DNA of 64,000 nt from contig JAVEYB010000013.1 of the NCBI GenBank assembly GCA_034003725.1, forward strand, positions 1 through 64,000. The letters run 5' to 3'. The DNA is from Candidatus Zixiibacteriota bacterium. Its GTDB lineage: Bacteria > Zixibacteria > MSB-5A5 > GN15 > FEB-12. Below the pieces are notes generated by a model. The model made no database searches. It saw only the letters and a program-made list of their open reading frames with translations, and had not been told where the DNA came from. Positions 9,586 through 17,778 of the stretch are shown in pieces. The translations under genes and the position numbers were made by a program. How positions within the stretch are numbered: position 1 is the stretch's first letter; every line of letters begins with the position of its first letter.

Positions 9586-9629
9586 GTACGTGCGTCGCAG
9601 CGGTCGTTTCACGACCGACAGACACGTAC
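9586..9629. other. Nested double hairpin between phzF-like and radical SAM genes
   Basis: Outer arms GTACGTG (9586-9592) and CACGTAC (9623-9629) enclose an inner stem CGGTCGT / ACGACCG (9601-9617, loop TTC). No T-run follows on either strand, so it is not a standard terminator. It could be an RNA element in the leader of the next gene or a relic of the hairpin repeat family, whose arms begin similarly. Confidence 0.6.
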
Positions 9630-9676
9630 ATCCTTAGATGGCGCTCTCGATAGATGACGGCGACCGAGAACGATCT

Positions 9677-10567
9677 ATGCTGAACGGAATTCATATTCTG
9701 CTGACGTATGCCTGCACGAACGAGTGCGATCACTGTTTTCTGCACTGTTCGCCGAGGGCGACAGGCACGTTTACGCAGCATCAGCTGCAGCGTCTGTGGC
9801 GCGAAATCGATTTGGTCGGTGGTATCACGGGCGTGTATTTCGAGGGCGGGGAGCCGTTTTTGTTTTATCCGCTGATGATCGAAGGTATACGGGCCGCGCG
9901 CGAACAGGGGTTGACAGTCGGTATTGTCACGAACGGCTACTGGGGAACGTCGGTCGAAGACGCCGAGCTGTGGCTGGGGCCGCTGGTCGAGATGGGGATT
10001 GACGATCTGAGTATCAGTGATGATGACTACCATGCATCGGATGACTACCGGCCGGCGCAGATGGCGATTGCGGCGGCTCGCAAGCTGGGGTTGCCGGTTG
10101 AAAGCATCTGTATCGGACCGCCGAGCGTGCGGTCAGCCGCTACGGTCGGCAAAGGCGAACCGATCGTAGGAGGCGGCGTGCGTTTTCGCGGGCGGTCTGC
10201 GGAGAAGCTGACGGCCGGGTTGCCGCGTCGGCCCTGTCGGGAGTTTACACGGTGTGACCGAGAGGAACTCGCAGACCCGAAGCGCGTTCATGTGGACTGT
10301 TTCGGTAACGTGATGGTGTGCCAGGGGGTCTCGATCGGCAACATGTGGACGATCGGGCTGTCGACGCTGTTTCGGCAGTATCGCCCGCACGAGCATCCGA
10401 TTGTCGGCCCGCTTCTGAAGGGTGGACCGCTGGAACTGGCGCGAGCGTACGGCGTGGAGCACGACGATTCGTATGTTGACGAGTGCCACTTCTGCTACGA
10501 CGTGCGCAAGAAGCTTCGCCCTCGCTTTCCGCAGTATCTCACGCCGGGGCAGGTGTATGGGGAGTAG
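9677..10567 (+). CDS. Radical SAM protein with Cys-rich C-terminus
   Basis: Predicted radical S-adenosylmethionine enzyme of 296 aa; reaction unknown. The cluster-binding motif CTNECDHC (CxxxCxxC) follows ILLTYA near the N-terminus. YFEGGEPF is the GGE motif for SAM binding, and VGIVTNGYW is the next core strand. The C-terminal half has further cysteines (PCREFTRC, VDCFGNVMVC, CHFC), resembling a SPASM/twitch auxiliary-cluster region. ATG at 9677 is favoured because radical SAM cores start just before the Cys motif; ATG at 9638 would add 13 residues. No peptide substrate gene is evident beside it. Confidence 0.85.
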   Translation: MLNGIHILLTYACTNECDHCFLHCSPRATGTFTQHQLQRLWREIDLVGGITGVYFEGGEPFLFYPLMIEGIRAAREQGLTVGIVTNGYWGTSVEDAELWLGPLVEMGIDDLSISDDDYHASDDYRPAQMAIAAARKLGLPVESICIGPPSVRSAATVGKGEPIVGGGVRFRGRSAEKLTAGLPRRPCREFTRCDREELADPKRVHVDCFGNVMVCQGVSIGNMWTIGLSTLFRQYRPHEHPIVGPLLKGGPLELARAYGVEHDDSYVDECHFCYDVRKKLRPRFPQYLTPGQVYGE

Positions 10568-10912
10568 TCCGACGGGCGGCTGTGCTGCTGATTCTCCGGC
10601 GTCCGGTTTCGCCCGGCAGCGTGGTGCACGGGGACGTACACCACGCACGAGTAGTTCGACGGGCGGCTGTGCTGCTGATTCGCCGGCGGCCTGATTCGCC
10701 CGGCAGCGTGGTGCACGCGGACGTACACCACGCACGGGAAGTTCGACGGGCGGCTGAGCTGCTGATTCGCCGGCGTCCTGATTCGCCCGGTAGCGTGGTG
10801 CACGCGGACGTACACCACGCACGAATAGTCCGACGGGCGGCTGAGCTGCTGATTCGCCGGCGTCCGGTTTGGCCCAGTAGCGTGGTGCACGGGGACGTAC
10901 ACCACGCACGAG
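10564..10912. repeat. 87-bp tandem repeat with hairpin core, 4 units
   Basis: Four units start at about 10564, 10651, 10738 and 10825, exactly 87 bp apart and about 90% alike. Each unit runs from GACGGGCGGCTG through CGCCCGG to the hairpin GCGTGGTGCACG...CACCACGC seen at 143-174. Because 87 is divisible by three, all frames stay open and give repetitive pseudo-proteins. I do not regard these as genes. The block overlaps the last codons of the radical SAM gene and ends just before the DUF899 gene stop. Confidence 0.9.
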
Positions 10913-10924
10913 TAGGGAGAGCAT

Positions 10925-11512
10925 CTAGTACTGGTATTGCGGTTCCCAGCCGTTGACGCCGTCCTGGAGCATGTCAAAGATCGGCCAGACGGCGCAGAAG
11001 TCATCGCCGGGACCAAACCAGGTGTGAGCGACGCGTCTGATCGTCCCATCCTTATCGCGATGGAATGTCGACACGCCCGGCTGCGGGCTGCCGTCATCGT
11101 GCATATATCCCATGGCTTTCGAAAACGGGCTGCCGGCTCCGGAGAGAATCTTGAACCGCCAGTTGCGTCCCTCGGCGAATTTTTTCATGACGTCGTGCGG
11201 GTCGTTGGACACGACCACAAACGACGCTCGGCTGGCAAGATGGTCGTACAGCCCGTTGAGGCCGTCGGCCCACAGCGTACACCATCGGCAGTGCTTTCCC
11301 ATGTTGTGGACGACGATGAGATCATCGTTGTTGCCGAACAGGCTGGAGAGCCTGACGGTTTCGCCGCCCTTGTCGCGAAGGGGGTGGTCCTCGACTTGCT
11401 CGCCGGAGATTTTGCGGCGGAGCTTGAGGACTTTGTTTTTCATCTTCTCGAGGTCTTTTTCGGCCTTTTGCAGCTGCGATGCGAGCGCGGCTTTGGAAGC
11501 GGCGGGTGTCAT
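10925..11512 (-). CDS. DUF899 family thioredoxin-like protein
   Basis: 195-aa cytosolic protein with a thioredoxin-like fold as described for DUF899. An N-terminal coiled segment rich in Lys/Glu (residues 1-40) precedes VVHNMGKHCRWCTLWADG, in which the CRWC pair sits at the position of a redox centre. Conserved W, F and DG-rich blocks follow (TWFGPGDDF). The start ATG at 11512 has AAGGAG nine bases upstream on the minus strand. The gene is bracketed on both sides by blocks of the same 87-bp repeat. Function of the family is unproven; a redox role is an inference from the Cys pair. Confidence 0.85.
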   Translation of the reverse strand: MTPAASKAALASQLQKAEKDLEKMKNKVLKLRRKISGEQVEDHPLRDKGGETVRLSSLFGNNDDLIVVHNMGKHCRWCTLWADGLNGLYDHLASRASFVVVSNDPHDVMKKFAEGRNWRFKILSGAGSPFSKAMGYMHDDGSPQPGVSTFHRDKDGTIRRVAHTWFGPGDDFCAVWPIFDMLQDGVNGWEPQYQY

Positions 11513-11631
11513 AGGGAGCTCCTTGTCCGGGATAGTGTGCGATCGTGATACTTATGATATTATACGGTCGAAAGCAACATTTGGCACGCCGGGGCAGTCA
11601 GGTATTGTTCTTCTCTCACCTTTCGGCCCCG

Positions 11632-11866
11632 GACTCCCCGGCGTCCGGTTTCGCCCGGCAGCGTGGTGCACGAGGACGTACACCACGCACGGGAAGTTCG
11701 ACGGTCGGCCCGGCTGCTGGTTCGCCTGCGTCCGGTTTCGCCCGGCAGCGTGGTGCACGAGGACGTACACCACGCACGGGAAGTTCGACGGTCTGCCCGG
11801 CTGCTGGCTCGCCTGCGTTCTGTTTCGCCCGGCAGCGTGGTGCAAGAGTACGAACGGCACGCACGA
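11632..11866. repeat. 87-bp tandem repeat with hairpin core, 3 units
   Basis: The sequence TCCGGTTTCGCCCGGCAGCG begins units at 11644 and 11731, and TTCTGTTTCG starts the third at 11818, again 87 bp apart. The third hairpin is degenerate (arms no longer pair fully). Same family as 10564-10912. It lies upstream of uvrD and of the divergent DUF899 gene. Confidence 0.88.
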
Positions 11867-11921
11867 ATATCACATCTTGCCGGGGCGGGCGGATGTCGGC
11901 GCCGTGTCCGCCACAATCCGG

Positions 11922-11949
11922 TTGCATCGGCGGTGTGCGCGCCTATATT
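11922..11949 (+). promoter_or_regulatory. Candidate uvrD promoter abutting the start codon
   Basis: TTGCAT (11922-11927), 16-bp spacer, TATATT (11944-11949). The expected transcription start falls at or next to the ATG at 11956, which would give a leaderless or near-leaderless message. Confidence 0.45.
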
Positions 11950-11955
11950 CGCTGA

Positions 11956-14163
11956 ATGACTTCGGATTGGCTGCTCAAGGATTTGAACCCGGCCCAGCGC
12001 GAGGCGGTGGAGACGACCGACGGTCCGTTGCTGGTAATCGCCGGGGCCGGTTCGGGCAAAACCCGGGTGTTGACGCGCCGCCTGGCATACCTGCTGGTGT
12101 CGCGGAAAGCGACGCCGTACCAACTGCTTGCGGTGACGTTCACCAACAAAGCGGCGGGCGAGATGAAGGAACGGGTCGCCGAGCTGGTTGGCGGGTCGGT
12201 CGTCGATATGAACGTCTCCACATTCCACTCGTTTTGTGCGCGCCTGCTTCGCCGCGAAGCGGCCGCGATCGGTTACGATACCAATTTCACTATATTTGAC
12301 GCCGATGACGCCCTGTCGCTGGTGAAAAGCTGCCTGAAAGACCTGGGATTCTCCGACGGTCAGTTTCCACCCAAGGGGCAGATGCGCAAGATTTCCGATG
12401 CGAAAAACCGACTGATCGGTCCGGATACGTTCGCCCAGCAGTCTTCAGGCTATTTCGAATCCCGTACGGCGGAGATATACAAGCTGTATCAGGCCCGGCT
12501 CCGGTCGTGCAACGGGATGGATTTTGACGACCTGCTGTTCAACGCCGTGGTGCTGCTTCGCAACGGCGCCGGGCTCGGCGAGAAGTATCGGCGGTTTTTC
12601 CGGTATATCCTGGTCGACGAATACCAGGACACCAACCACGTGCAGTACCTGCTGCTGAAAGAGCTGGTCGGTGCGGAGAAAAACATCTGCGTCGTGGGTG
12701 ACGAGGATCAGTCCATTTACGGGTGGCGCGGCGCGGACATCAGCAACATTCTCAATTTCGAGAAGGATTTTCCCGGCGCGAAGACTATCAAGCTGGAACA
12801 GAACTACCGTTCGACCAGTCGCATTCTCCGCGCCGCGTCATCGGTGATCGCCAACAACGACATGCGCAAGGGAAAGACGCTGTGGACCGATGTCGGGGAG
12901 GGCGAGAACCTCGAATTGTACCTCGTGGACAACGCCGACGAGGAAGCGACGCGTATTGTCGAGCAGATCGACAACAAGCAGCACGACGTACTGCTGAAAG
13001 ACACGGTCATCCTGTATCGCACGAACGCGCAGTCGAGGCCGTTCGAGGAGCAGTTGCGACGGCGGGGGCTGCCGTACCAGATTGTCGGCGGCGTGGGCTT
13101 TTACCAGCGCAAAGAGATCAAGGACCTTCTGGCGTACCTGAAGCTGATCGTCAACATCAAGGACGATATCTCATTCGCCCGCGTGATCAACTACCCGAAA
13201 CGCGGTATCGGGGACAAAACACTGCAGGCAATCGCGATACTTGCGGCGCGGGAGAGCGTACCGCAGTACGAGATTGCGCTCGGGGCCGACCGGCGGCCGG
13301 AGCTGTCGGGGAAAGCAAAGCGAATCGCGCCGTTTACGACGTTGATAGAGAAATTCCGCACGGACCTGGACCACCGGCCGGTCGATCTTCTGATTCAGGA
13401 CCTGGTGACCGATCTCAATCTGATCGGAGAACTGCTGGCCGAGGATCCGGTTGCAGGCCAGGGGCGGGTGGACAATATCGAAGCGTTCATCGAGGGGGCG
13501 TCGGAGTACGCCCGTCACAACGGCGAAAACACGCTGGCAAACTATCTTGCGGAAATTTCGCTGTTTACCGATATCGATGCGTACCGGGAGATCGAGAACA
13601 AGCTCACCCTGATGACGCTGCACGCCGCCAAGGGACTGGAGTTTGACACGGTTTACCTGGTCGGGCTGGAAGAGGGGTTATTCCCGCTGCAGCGGACGGT
13701 GATGGAGCCGATGGAGCTGGAGGAGGAGCGCCGGTTGTTTTATGTCGGCGCCACTCGGGCGAAAAAGAAGCTGTGTTTGTCGTCGGCGACCACGCGGTTT
13801 CGGTTCGGCGAGGTAGAGTCGATCCCGTCGCGGTTTATCAAGGAGATACCGACGGAATTGATGGACGTGCGCGACTACCGCTCGCGGCATGTGTATGCGC
13901 AAACCGGTTCGGCGGCCACTGTGCCGTCGTTTCTCCCCAAGCGTTCCGCCCGGTCGTCCGCGGAGCCGGGGGAACTTCAGTACGAATACGAAGACGAGCA
14001 CGGATTCAAGGCCGGGCGGATCGTGATGCACCCCACGTTCGGGCGGGGACGGATCATGAAGGTCGACGGGTACGGCGAGTCCGTCAGGCTCGAGATCATG
14101 TTTTCGGGTATCGGTATGAAGAAGATCATGGCGAAGTACGCGAGACTGAAGGTGATCGGGTAA
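11956..14163 (+). CDS. uvrD: UvrD/PcrA-type superfamily 1 DNA helicase
   Basis: 3'-5' DNA helicase for repair and for clearing replication or transcription conflicts. 735 aa, the size of PcrA/UvrD. Motifs in order: Q-motif LNPAQREAV, Walker A AGAGSGKT, motif Ia TFTNKAAGEM, motif II ILVDEYQDTN, motif III GDEDQSIYGWRGA, motif IV LEQNYRS, motif V LMTLHAAKGLEF and motif VI RRLFYVGATRAK. The C-terminal 50 residues (HPTFGRGRIMKVDG) form the Tudor-like RNA-polymerase-interacting domain of PcrA/UvrD. Shine-Dalgarno is absent at ATG 11956, consistent with the promoter lying right against it. Confidence 0.96.
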   Translation: MTSDWLLKDLNPAQREAVETTDGPLLVIAGAGSGKTRVLTRRLAYLLVSRKATPYQLLAVTFTNKAAGEMKERVAELVGGSVVDMNVSTFHSFCARLLRREAAAIGYDTNFTIFDADDALSLVKSCLKDLGFSDGQFPPKGQMRKISDAKNRLIGPDTFAQQSSGYFESRTAEIYKLYQARLRSCNGMDFDDLLFNAVVLLRNGAGLGEKYRRFFRYILVDEYQDTNHVQYLLLKELVGAEKNICVVGDEDQSIYGWRGADISNILNFEKDFPGAKTIKLEQNYRSTSRILRAASSVIANNDMRKGKTLWTDVGEGENLELYLVDNADEEATRIVEQIDNKQHDVLLKDTVILYRTNAQSRPFEEQLRRRGLPYQIVGGVGFYQRKEIKDLLAYLKLIVNIKDDISFARVINYPKRGIGDKTLQAIAILAARESVPQYEIALGADRRPELSGKAKRIAPFTTLIEKFRTDLDHRPVDLLIQDLVTDLNLIGELLAEDPVAGQGRVDNIEAFIEGASEYARHNGENTLANYLAEISLFTDIDAYREIENKLTLMTLHAAKGLEFDTVYLVGLEEGLFPLQRTVMEPMELEEERRLFYVGATRAKKKLCLSSATTRFRFGEVESIPSRFIKEIPTELMDVRDYRSRHVYAQTGSAATVPSFLPKRSARSSAEPGELQYEYEDEHGFKAGRIVMHPTFGRGRIMKVDGYGESVRLEIMFSGIGMKKIMAKYARLKVIG

Positions 14164-14223
14164 CCGTTTGTAGGCGGGCGACTGCTGCCCTTGATGCAAT
14201 CTTACAAAAGAACGCGCAGTACC

Positions 14224-14865
14224 ATGAAAGAAATTCCCGCGGTCCTGACCAGCCTGGCAGGGAAGAGACCAATTTTCCATTCAGAAGCTGACTTCCAACA
14301 TGCATTTGCTTGGGAAGTTCACCGGATGTTCCCTGATGCCTCTGTCCGCCTGGAGTTGCCGATTCAAGTGGGGAGTCGGTCAATTCACGTCGACATCTGC
14401 ATACGGTATCGGGATGAAATCGCGGCTGTGGAGCTTAAGTACAAAACTCGCGACTTGACGGTCGACAGAGATGGCGAAAGGTATCGACTGAAGAATCAGA
14501 GTGCTCAGGATACCGGCAGGTACGATTTCATAAGAGACATTCAGCGGCTGGAGCATGTAGTTGGCGGACACGTCGCATCCGTTGGTTATGCGATCCTGCT
14601 TACTAATGACAGCTCCTATTGGACCGGCCCCGGAAAGACTGATACCGTAGATGCCAAATTCAGGGTTCACGACGCACGAATCCTGGAAGGAGAACTTGGC
14701 TGGGGCCCAAATGCCTCGGATGGTACGATGAAAGGGCGCGAGAAGCTCCTCAAGTTGCGTGGCAGATATGTTGTTGAGTGGATGGACTTTTCCCGTCCAA
14801 GTGATGCGACTTACGGCACGCTTCGTTCGCTGACAATTGCAGTGGCTGATCCCGTGAGTCGTTGA
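14224..14865 (+). CDS. Putative PD-(D/E)XK nuclease-like protein
   Basis: 213-aa protein of unknown function. The pattern ADFQHAF (Glu/Asp helix), HVDICIRYRDEIAAVELKYK (Asp, 12 residues, then ExK) matches the PD-(D/E)XK core of restriction-type nucleases. The region after it (DFIRDIQRLE, GYAILLTND) resembles helices and strands in such folds. No methyltransferase or partner is adjacent. Base composition is more AT-rich than the neighbouring housekeeping genes, suggesting later arrival. ATG at 14224 is chosen; ATG at 14194 is possible. Neither has a good Shine-Dalgarno. Confidence 0.6.
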   Translation: MKEIPAVLTSLAGKRPIFHSEADFQHAFAWEVHRMFPDASVRLELPIQVGSRSIHVDICIRYRDEIAAVELKYKTRDLTVDRDGERYRLKNQSAQDTGRYDFIRDIQRLEHVVGGHVASVGYAILLTNDSSYWTGPGKTDTVDAKFRVHDARILEGELGWGPNASDGTMKGREKLLKLRGRYVVEWMDFSRPSDATYGTLRSLTIAVADPVSR

Positions 14866-14969
14866 GTGGCTACCTTGTCACCTAAGGCACGGCCGCAATG
14901 ATCCGTCACCCTGAGCCCGTCGATGGTTGGCGACTCCAAGTCAGGCTTCATCAGGCCCAGCTTGACCGG

Positions 14970-14998
14970 TTGCACTCTTAAGCCGCGTATGGTAAGAT
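14970..14998 (+). promoter_or_regulatory. Candidate promoter of the N-acetyltransferase gene
   Basis: TTGCAC (14970-14975) and TAAGAT (14993-14998) with a 17-bp spacer, ending 18 bp before the ATG at 15017. A TTGACC at 14962 is an alternative -35 with poorer spacing. Confidence 0.4.
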
Positions 14999-15016
14999 TA
15001 CAGTACAGGACCAGTC

Positions 15017-15772
15017 ATGAACACACTCAGGTACCTTCGGAGAATCGGGATCGAGGCGCTGCAGCCCGCAACGCTCGCGGGACTGGCACGGCTGCAGGAG
15101 CAGCACGTGCTCACGGTGCCGTTCGAGAATCTCGATATCCGCCGCGCGGTGCCGATTGAGTTGGAGACGGGGGCTCTTTTCGACAAGGTAGTCGTCAGGC
15201 GGCGCGGCGGATTCTGTTACGAGCTCAACGGGCTGTTTTGTGAGTTGCTTCGGGCGCTGGGCTATGCGGTCGATCTCGTATCGGCGCGTGTATTCAGCGA
15301 TTCGGGAGACGCAGGGCCGGAATTCGACCACATGGCGTTGATCGTAACGATGGGAACGGAGCGGTATCTGGTCGATGTCGGATTCGGCGACTCCGCGCGG
15401 CATCCGATCCGTCTGCCGAACGGCGAGGTCGAGGATATCTCGGGCCGGTACCGGGTGCGGCCAAGAGAAGCGGATTCGGGATGTTATGTACTCGAACGGC
15501 GGGTCGATGACGGCTGGAAGCCGCAGTTTCGGTTTACGGACCAGCCGCGGGAAATTGCCGAGTTTGCGGCCATGTGCACGTACCATCAAACATCGCCCGA
15601 CTCACACTTCACGCAGCGGAACATGATAACGATCGCGACGCCGACGGGCCGTTTCACGCTGACGGACAGCAAGGTGATCGAGACCGAGAGCGGCGTGAGG
15701 ATGGAGACGCCGGTTTCGTCACACGAGGAGTATGAGCGTACTCTGGCGGAGCGGTTCGGGATACGCTTCTAA
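15017..15772 (+). CDS. nat: Arylamine N-acetyltransferase
   Basis: Transfers acetyl groups from acetyl-CoA to arylamines or hydrazines through a cysteine intermediate. The triad is visible: Cys in RRRGGFCYELN (near 70), His in FDHMALIV and Asp in YLVDVGFGD. 251 aa, typical of bacterial NATs (about 255-280). The second domain has HQTSPDSHFTQRNM, another family block. ATG at 15017 follows a weak CAGGA. It sits between two putative nucleases and shares no obvious pathway with them. Confidence 0.95.
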   Translation: MNTLRYLRRIGIEALQPATLAGLARLQEQHVLTVPFENLDIRRAVPIELETGALFDKVVVRRRGGFCYELNGLFCELLRALGYAVDLVSARVFSDSGDAGPEFDHMALIVTMGTERYLVDVGFGDSARHPIRLPNGEVEDISGRYRVRPREADSGCYVLERRVDDGWKPQFRFTDQPREIAEFAAMCTYHQTSPDSHFTQRNMITIATPTGRFTLTDSKVIETESGVRMETPVSSHEEYERTLAERFGIRF

Positions 15773-15818
15773 GTCGGAAGAATTCGATTCGTTGTTTCAA
15801 TGGGAGAGGAGTGCTGTT

Positions 15819-16625
15819 GTGATCAAGCTGACTGAGATTCTGACAGTGCGACGAGTGCCGCTCGATAGCTACAAGATACATCTGGCGACGTATAGACCTA
15901 AAAGCGATCCAATGGAGGCCTTTCGAAAAGGTGATTTCCAGAGATGGCAGGAGGAGCAGCAGAATCGGAATTTTAACTGCGACATCGTTCTTGGCTTGAT
16001 CCAGATGGGGGGTGACAGGTGGCTATACGCTGGAGCATTCCGTGTACTGGGTGTGGTGCCGGGGACGAATACGCGATGGCTGTATTCGACCGAACTTCTG
16101 CCAGACCAGGAAGACTTGATTGGCAGGGTTATTGTCAAGTTTAAGAGGACTTTCCGATCGTCGTACATCCACGGTAGCCGTTTCGGCCACATGCTGGAGG
16201 TAACGCAGATACTTGAGGACTCGTATCTTGTGGATGACTTCCCCGGTTACAATTCGGTAAAACTTTCTTACGACCAGTTGAAACTCATTGTATCCCGAAG
16301 CGAGCCCGCTTGGAAGTCGGCCCTTTCCAGCATCAATGGGATATACCTGATAGTGGACAAAGAGACAGGCAAGGGCTATGTTGGTAGCGCGTGCGGTATC
16401 GGCGGTATCTGGCAAAGGTGGTCCGAGTATGCGGCGACCGGTCATGGGGGAAACCTTGAACTAGTATCGCTGCTGGAAAATGAGGGTGAGGCTTACGCAG
16501 ACAATTTCCAGTATGCGGTACTCGAGATAGCTGATCCACAGACACCGCTTGACAAAGTGAATGATCGGGAGAACCACTGGAAAGAGGTTCTTCTGACAAG
16601 GACCCACGGTTTGAATAGTAATTGA
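15819..16625 (+). CDS. GIY-YIG nuclease-domain protein
   Basis: 268-aa protein with an N-terminal region of unknown fold (1-175) and a C-terminal GIY-YIG domain. INGIYLIVDK and GKGYVGSA form the GIY and YIG strands; the Arg of QRWSEYA and the Glu/Asn region REN(H)W complete the active-site pattern. The start is GTG at 15819 because GGGAGAGGAG ends eight bases before it; an upstream ATG at 15732 lies inside nat and adds unrelated residues. AT-richer than its surroundings. Such single proteins occur in mobile DNA and defence islands; no partner is visible. Confidence 0.75.
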   Translation: MIKLTEILTVRRVPLDSYKIHLATYRPKSDPMEAFRKGDFQRWQEEQQNRNFNCDIVLGLIQMGGDRWLYAGAFRVLGVVPGTNTRWLYSTELLPDQEDLIGRVIVKFKRTFRSSYIHGSRFGHMLEVTQILEDSYLVDDFPGYNSVKLSYDQLKLIVSRSEPAWKSALSSINGIYLIVDKETGKGYVGSACGIGGIWQRWSEYAATGHGGNLELVSLLENEGEAYADNFQYAVLEIADPQTPLDKVNDRENHWKEVLLTRTHGLNSN

Positions 16626-16687
16626 CCTGAACTCTAATGAGAGTTACAACGTTCGTTTGGCAACTCATGCGCCTGTCGGATTAGGTA

Positions 16688-17623
16688 ATGGACCATCTCC
16701 ACATTCGACAATATCGCCTGACCAACCTGCTCGGTACGGGTCGGCACGGGGAGACGTGGCTGGCGATCGACGAAGCGTTGCAGCGACCGGTCGTCCTGAA
16801 GTTTCTTCCGTCCGCGCTCGTGACCGATGCGGAATTTCGGCAGGGGTTTCTTGATGCGATGAAGCGCCTCAACGCGCTGAAGCATCGGTCGATCGCGGCG
16901 TTTTTCACGATTGATACCGAGACCGACCGTCCGTTCATCGTGCGGGAATATGCCGCCGGCGTCCCGCTTCGGGCGCACACGCGCGGCGAGCCCGTGTTTT
17001 ACTCCGAGTTTCTCGGGATGGCGCTCCAGCTGGCCGGTGTCCTGCAGGCGGCGCATGTCGAGGACGTGGCGTTAGGCAATATCAGCCCCGACAACATCAT
17101 TGTCGATGACGACCTCCGGATGGTGCTGGTGGACTCCTGTCTGCCGTGGAGCGGCGATCAGGATGAATCCGACGCGGCCGTCGTGGGCTCATGCAGATAT
17201 CGTTCACCGGAGCAGCTCTCCGGCGAGCTACCGACGCCCGCCTCCGATATGTTTTCGCTTGGAGCGGTGTTTTTCGAGCTTTTGACCGGCGAGCCCGCGT
17301 TTGAAGGCGCCACGCTTGCGGCGATACGCACGGCGGTGATGTCGATCCCGGTGTCGTTTCAGTCGATGGCGGCGCAGCGCGTTCCACCGGAGGCGCGTCT
17401 GCTGCTCGAGCGGATGTGTGCGCCGGATCCGGCCGACCGGTTGTCGGCGTTATCGCTGGTGGCGAGCCTTCAGGAGATGAGGGAGCAGCACACGCGGGAG
17501 GTCGTGGACCGACCCTCGGACGAGGAGCCGCCATCGGGGAATCCGCGACGGGTTCTGGTCTTGTCGGCAATAGCTGTCATCCTGGTGATCATCTGGTTTT
17601 TGATGACCTATCGCGGCTATTAA
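16688..17623 (+). CDS. Membrane-anchored pseudokinase (Ser/Thr kinase fold)
   Basis: 311-aa protein with a eukaryotic-like kinase fold (about 8-260) and one C-terminal membrane helix (VLVLSAIAVILVIIWFLM). The Gly loop LLGTGRHGETW and VAIK-type lysine in PVVLKFLP are kept. The catalytic loop reads ALGNISPDNIIV where active kinases have HRDxKPxN, so the base Asp is Asn and the loop Lys is Ser. DFG reads DSC. The activation-segment SPEQ and the DMFSLGAVFFELLTG helix are intact. Known pseudokinases act as scaffolds or allosteric partners; that role is an inference here. It lies just upstream of lon but lon has its own promoter. Confidence 0.85.
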   Translation: MDHLHIRQYRLTNLLGTGRHGETWLAIDEALQRPVVLKFLPSALVTDAEFRQGFLDAMKRLNALKHRSIAAFFTIDTETDRPFIVREYAAGVPLRAHTRGEPVFYSEFLGMALQLAGVLQAAHVEDVALGNISPDNIIVDDDLRMVLVDSCLPWSGDQDESDAAVVGSCRYRSPEQLSGELPTPASDMFSLGAVFFELLTGEPAFEGATLAAIRTAVMSIPVSFQSMAAQRVPPEARLLLERMCAPDPADRLSALSLVASLQEMREQHTREVVDRPSDEEPPSGNPRRVLVLSAIAVILVIIWFLMTYRGY

Positions 17624-17652
17624 CATATTACTGTACAGATAGTTATCCCTCA

Positions 17653-17668
17653 ATCCCCGGTTGGGGAT
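17653..17668. other. Short hairpin between pseudokinase and lon
   Basis: ATCCCC / GGGGAT with a GGTT loop, 30 bp after the pseudokinase stop and 26 bp before the lon -35 box. No T-run. It could be a weak terminator or an operator; it does not match CIRCE. Confidence 0.4.
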
Positions 17669-17693
17669 CATCCTCACACACCCCAGAAAGTTA

Positions 17694-17722
17694 TTGGCGA
17701 TCGGCCCGTACGGGCGTATTAT
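17694..17722 (+). promoter_or_regulatory. Candidate lon promoter
   Basis: TTGGCG (17694-17699), 17-bp spacer, TATTAT (17717-17722), placing the start near 17729, about 50 bp before the lon ATG. The -10 box stands out in GC-rich sequence. Confidence 0.55.
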
Positions 17723-17778
17723 AAAGGGTTTGCACGGAGCGTTTCATTTTGATCCGGGAAAAGGCCCGTAGAGAGCCA

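Noticed and set aside
9638-9676. Upstream ATG for the radical SAM protein
   Set aside because: Adds 13 residues without homology and lacks a ribosome-binding site; kept only as an alternative.
10483-10956. Open frames through the 87-bp repeats giving VVHADVHHAR-type repetitive proteins
   Set aside because: The unit is 87 bp (divisible by three), so any stop-free frame stays open. Frames occur on both strands with equal quality and no ribosome-binding sites.
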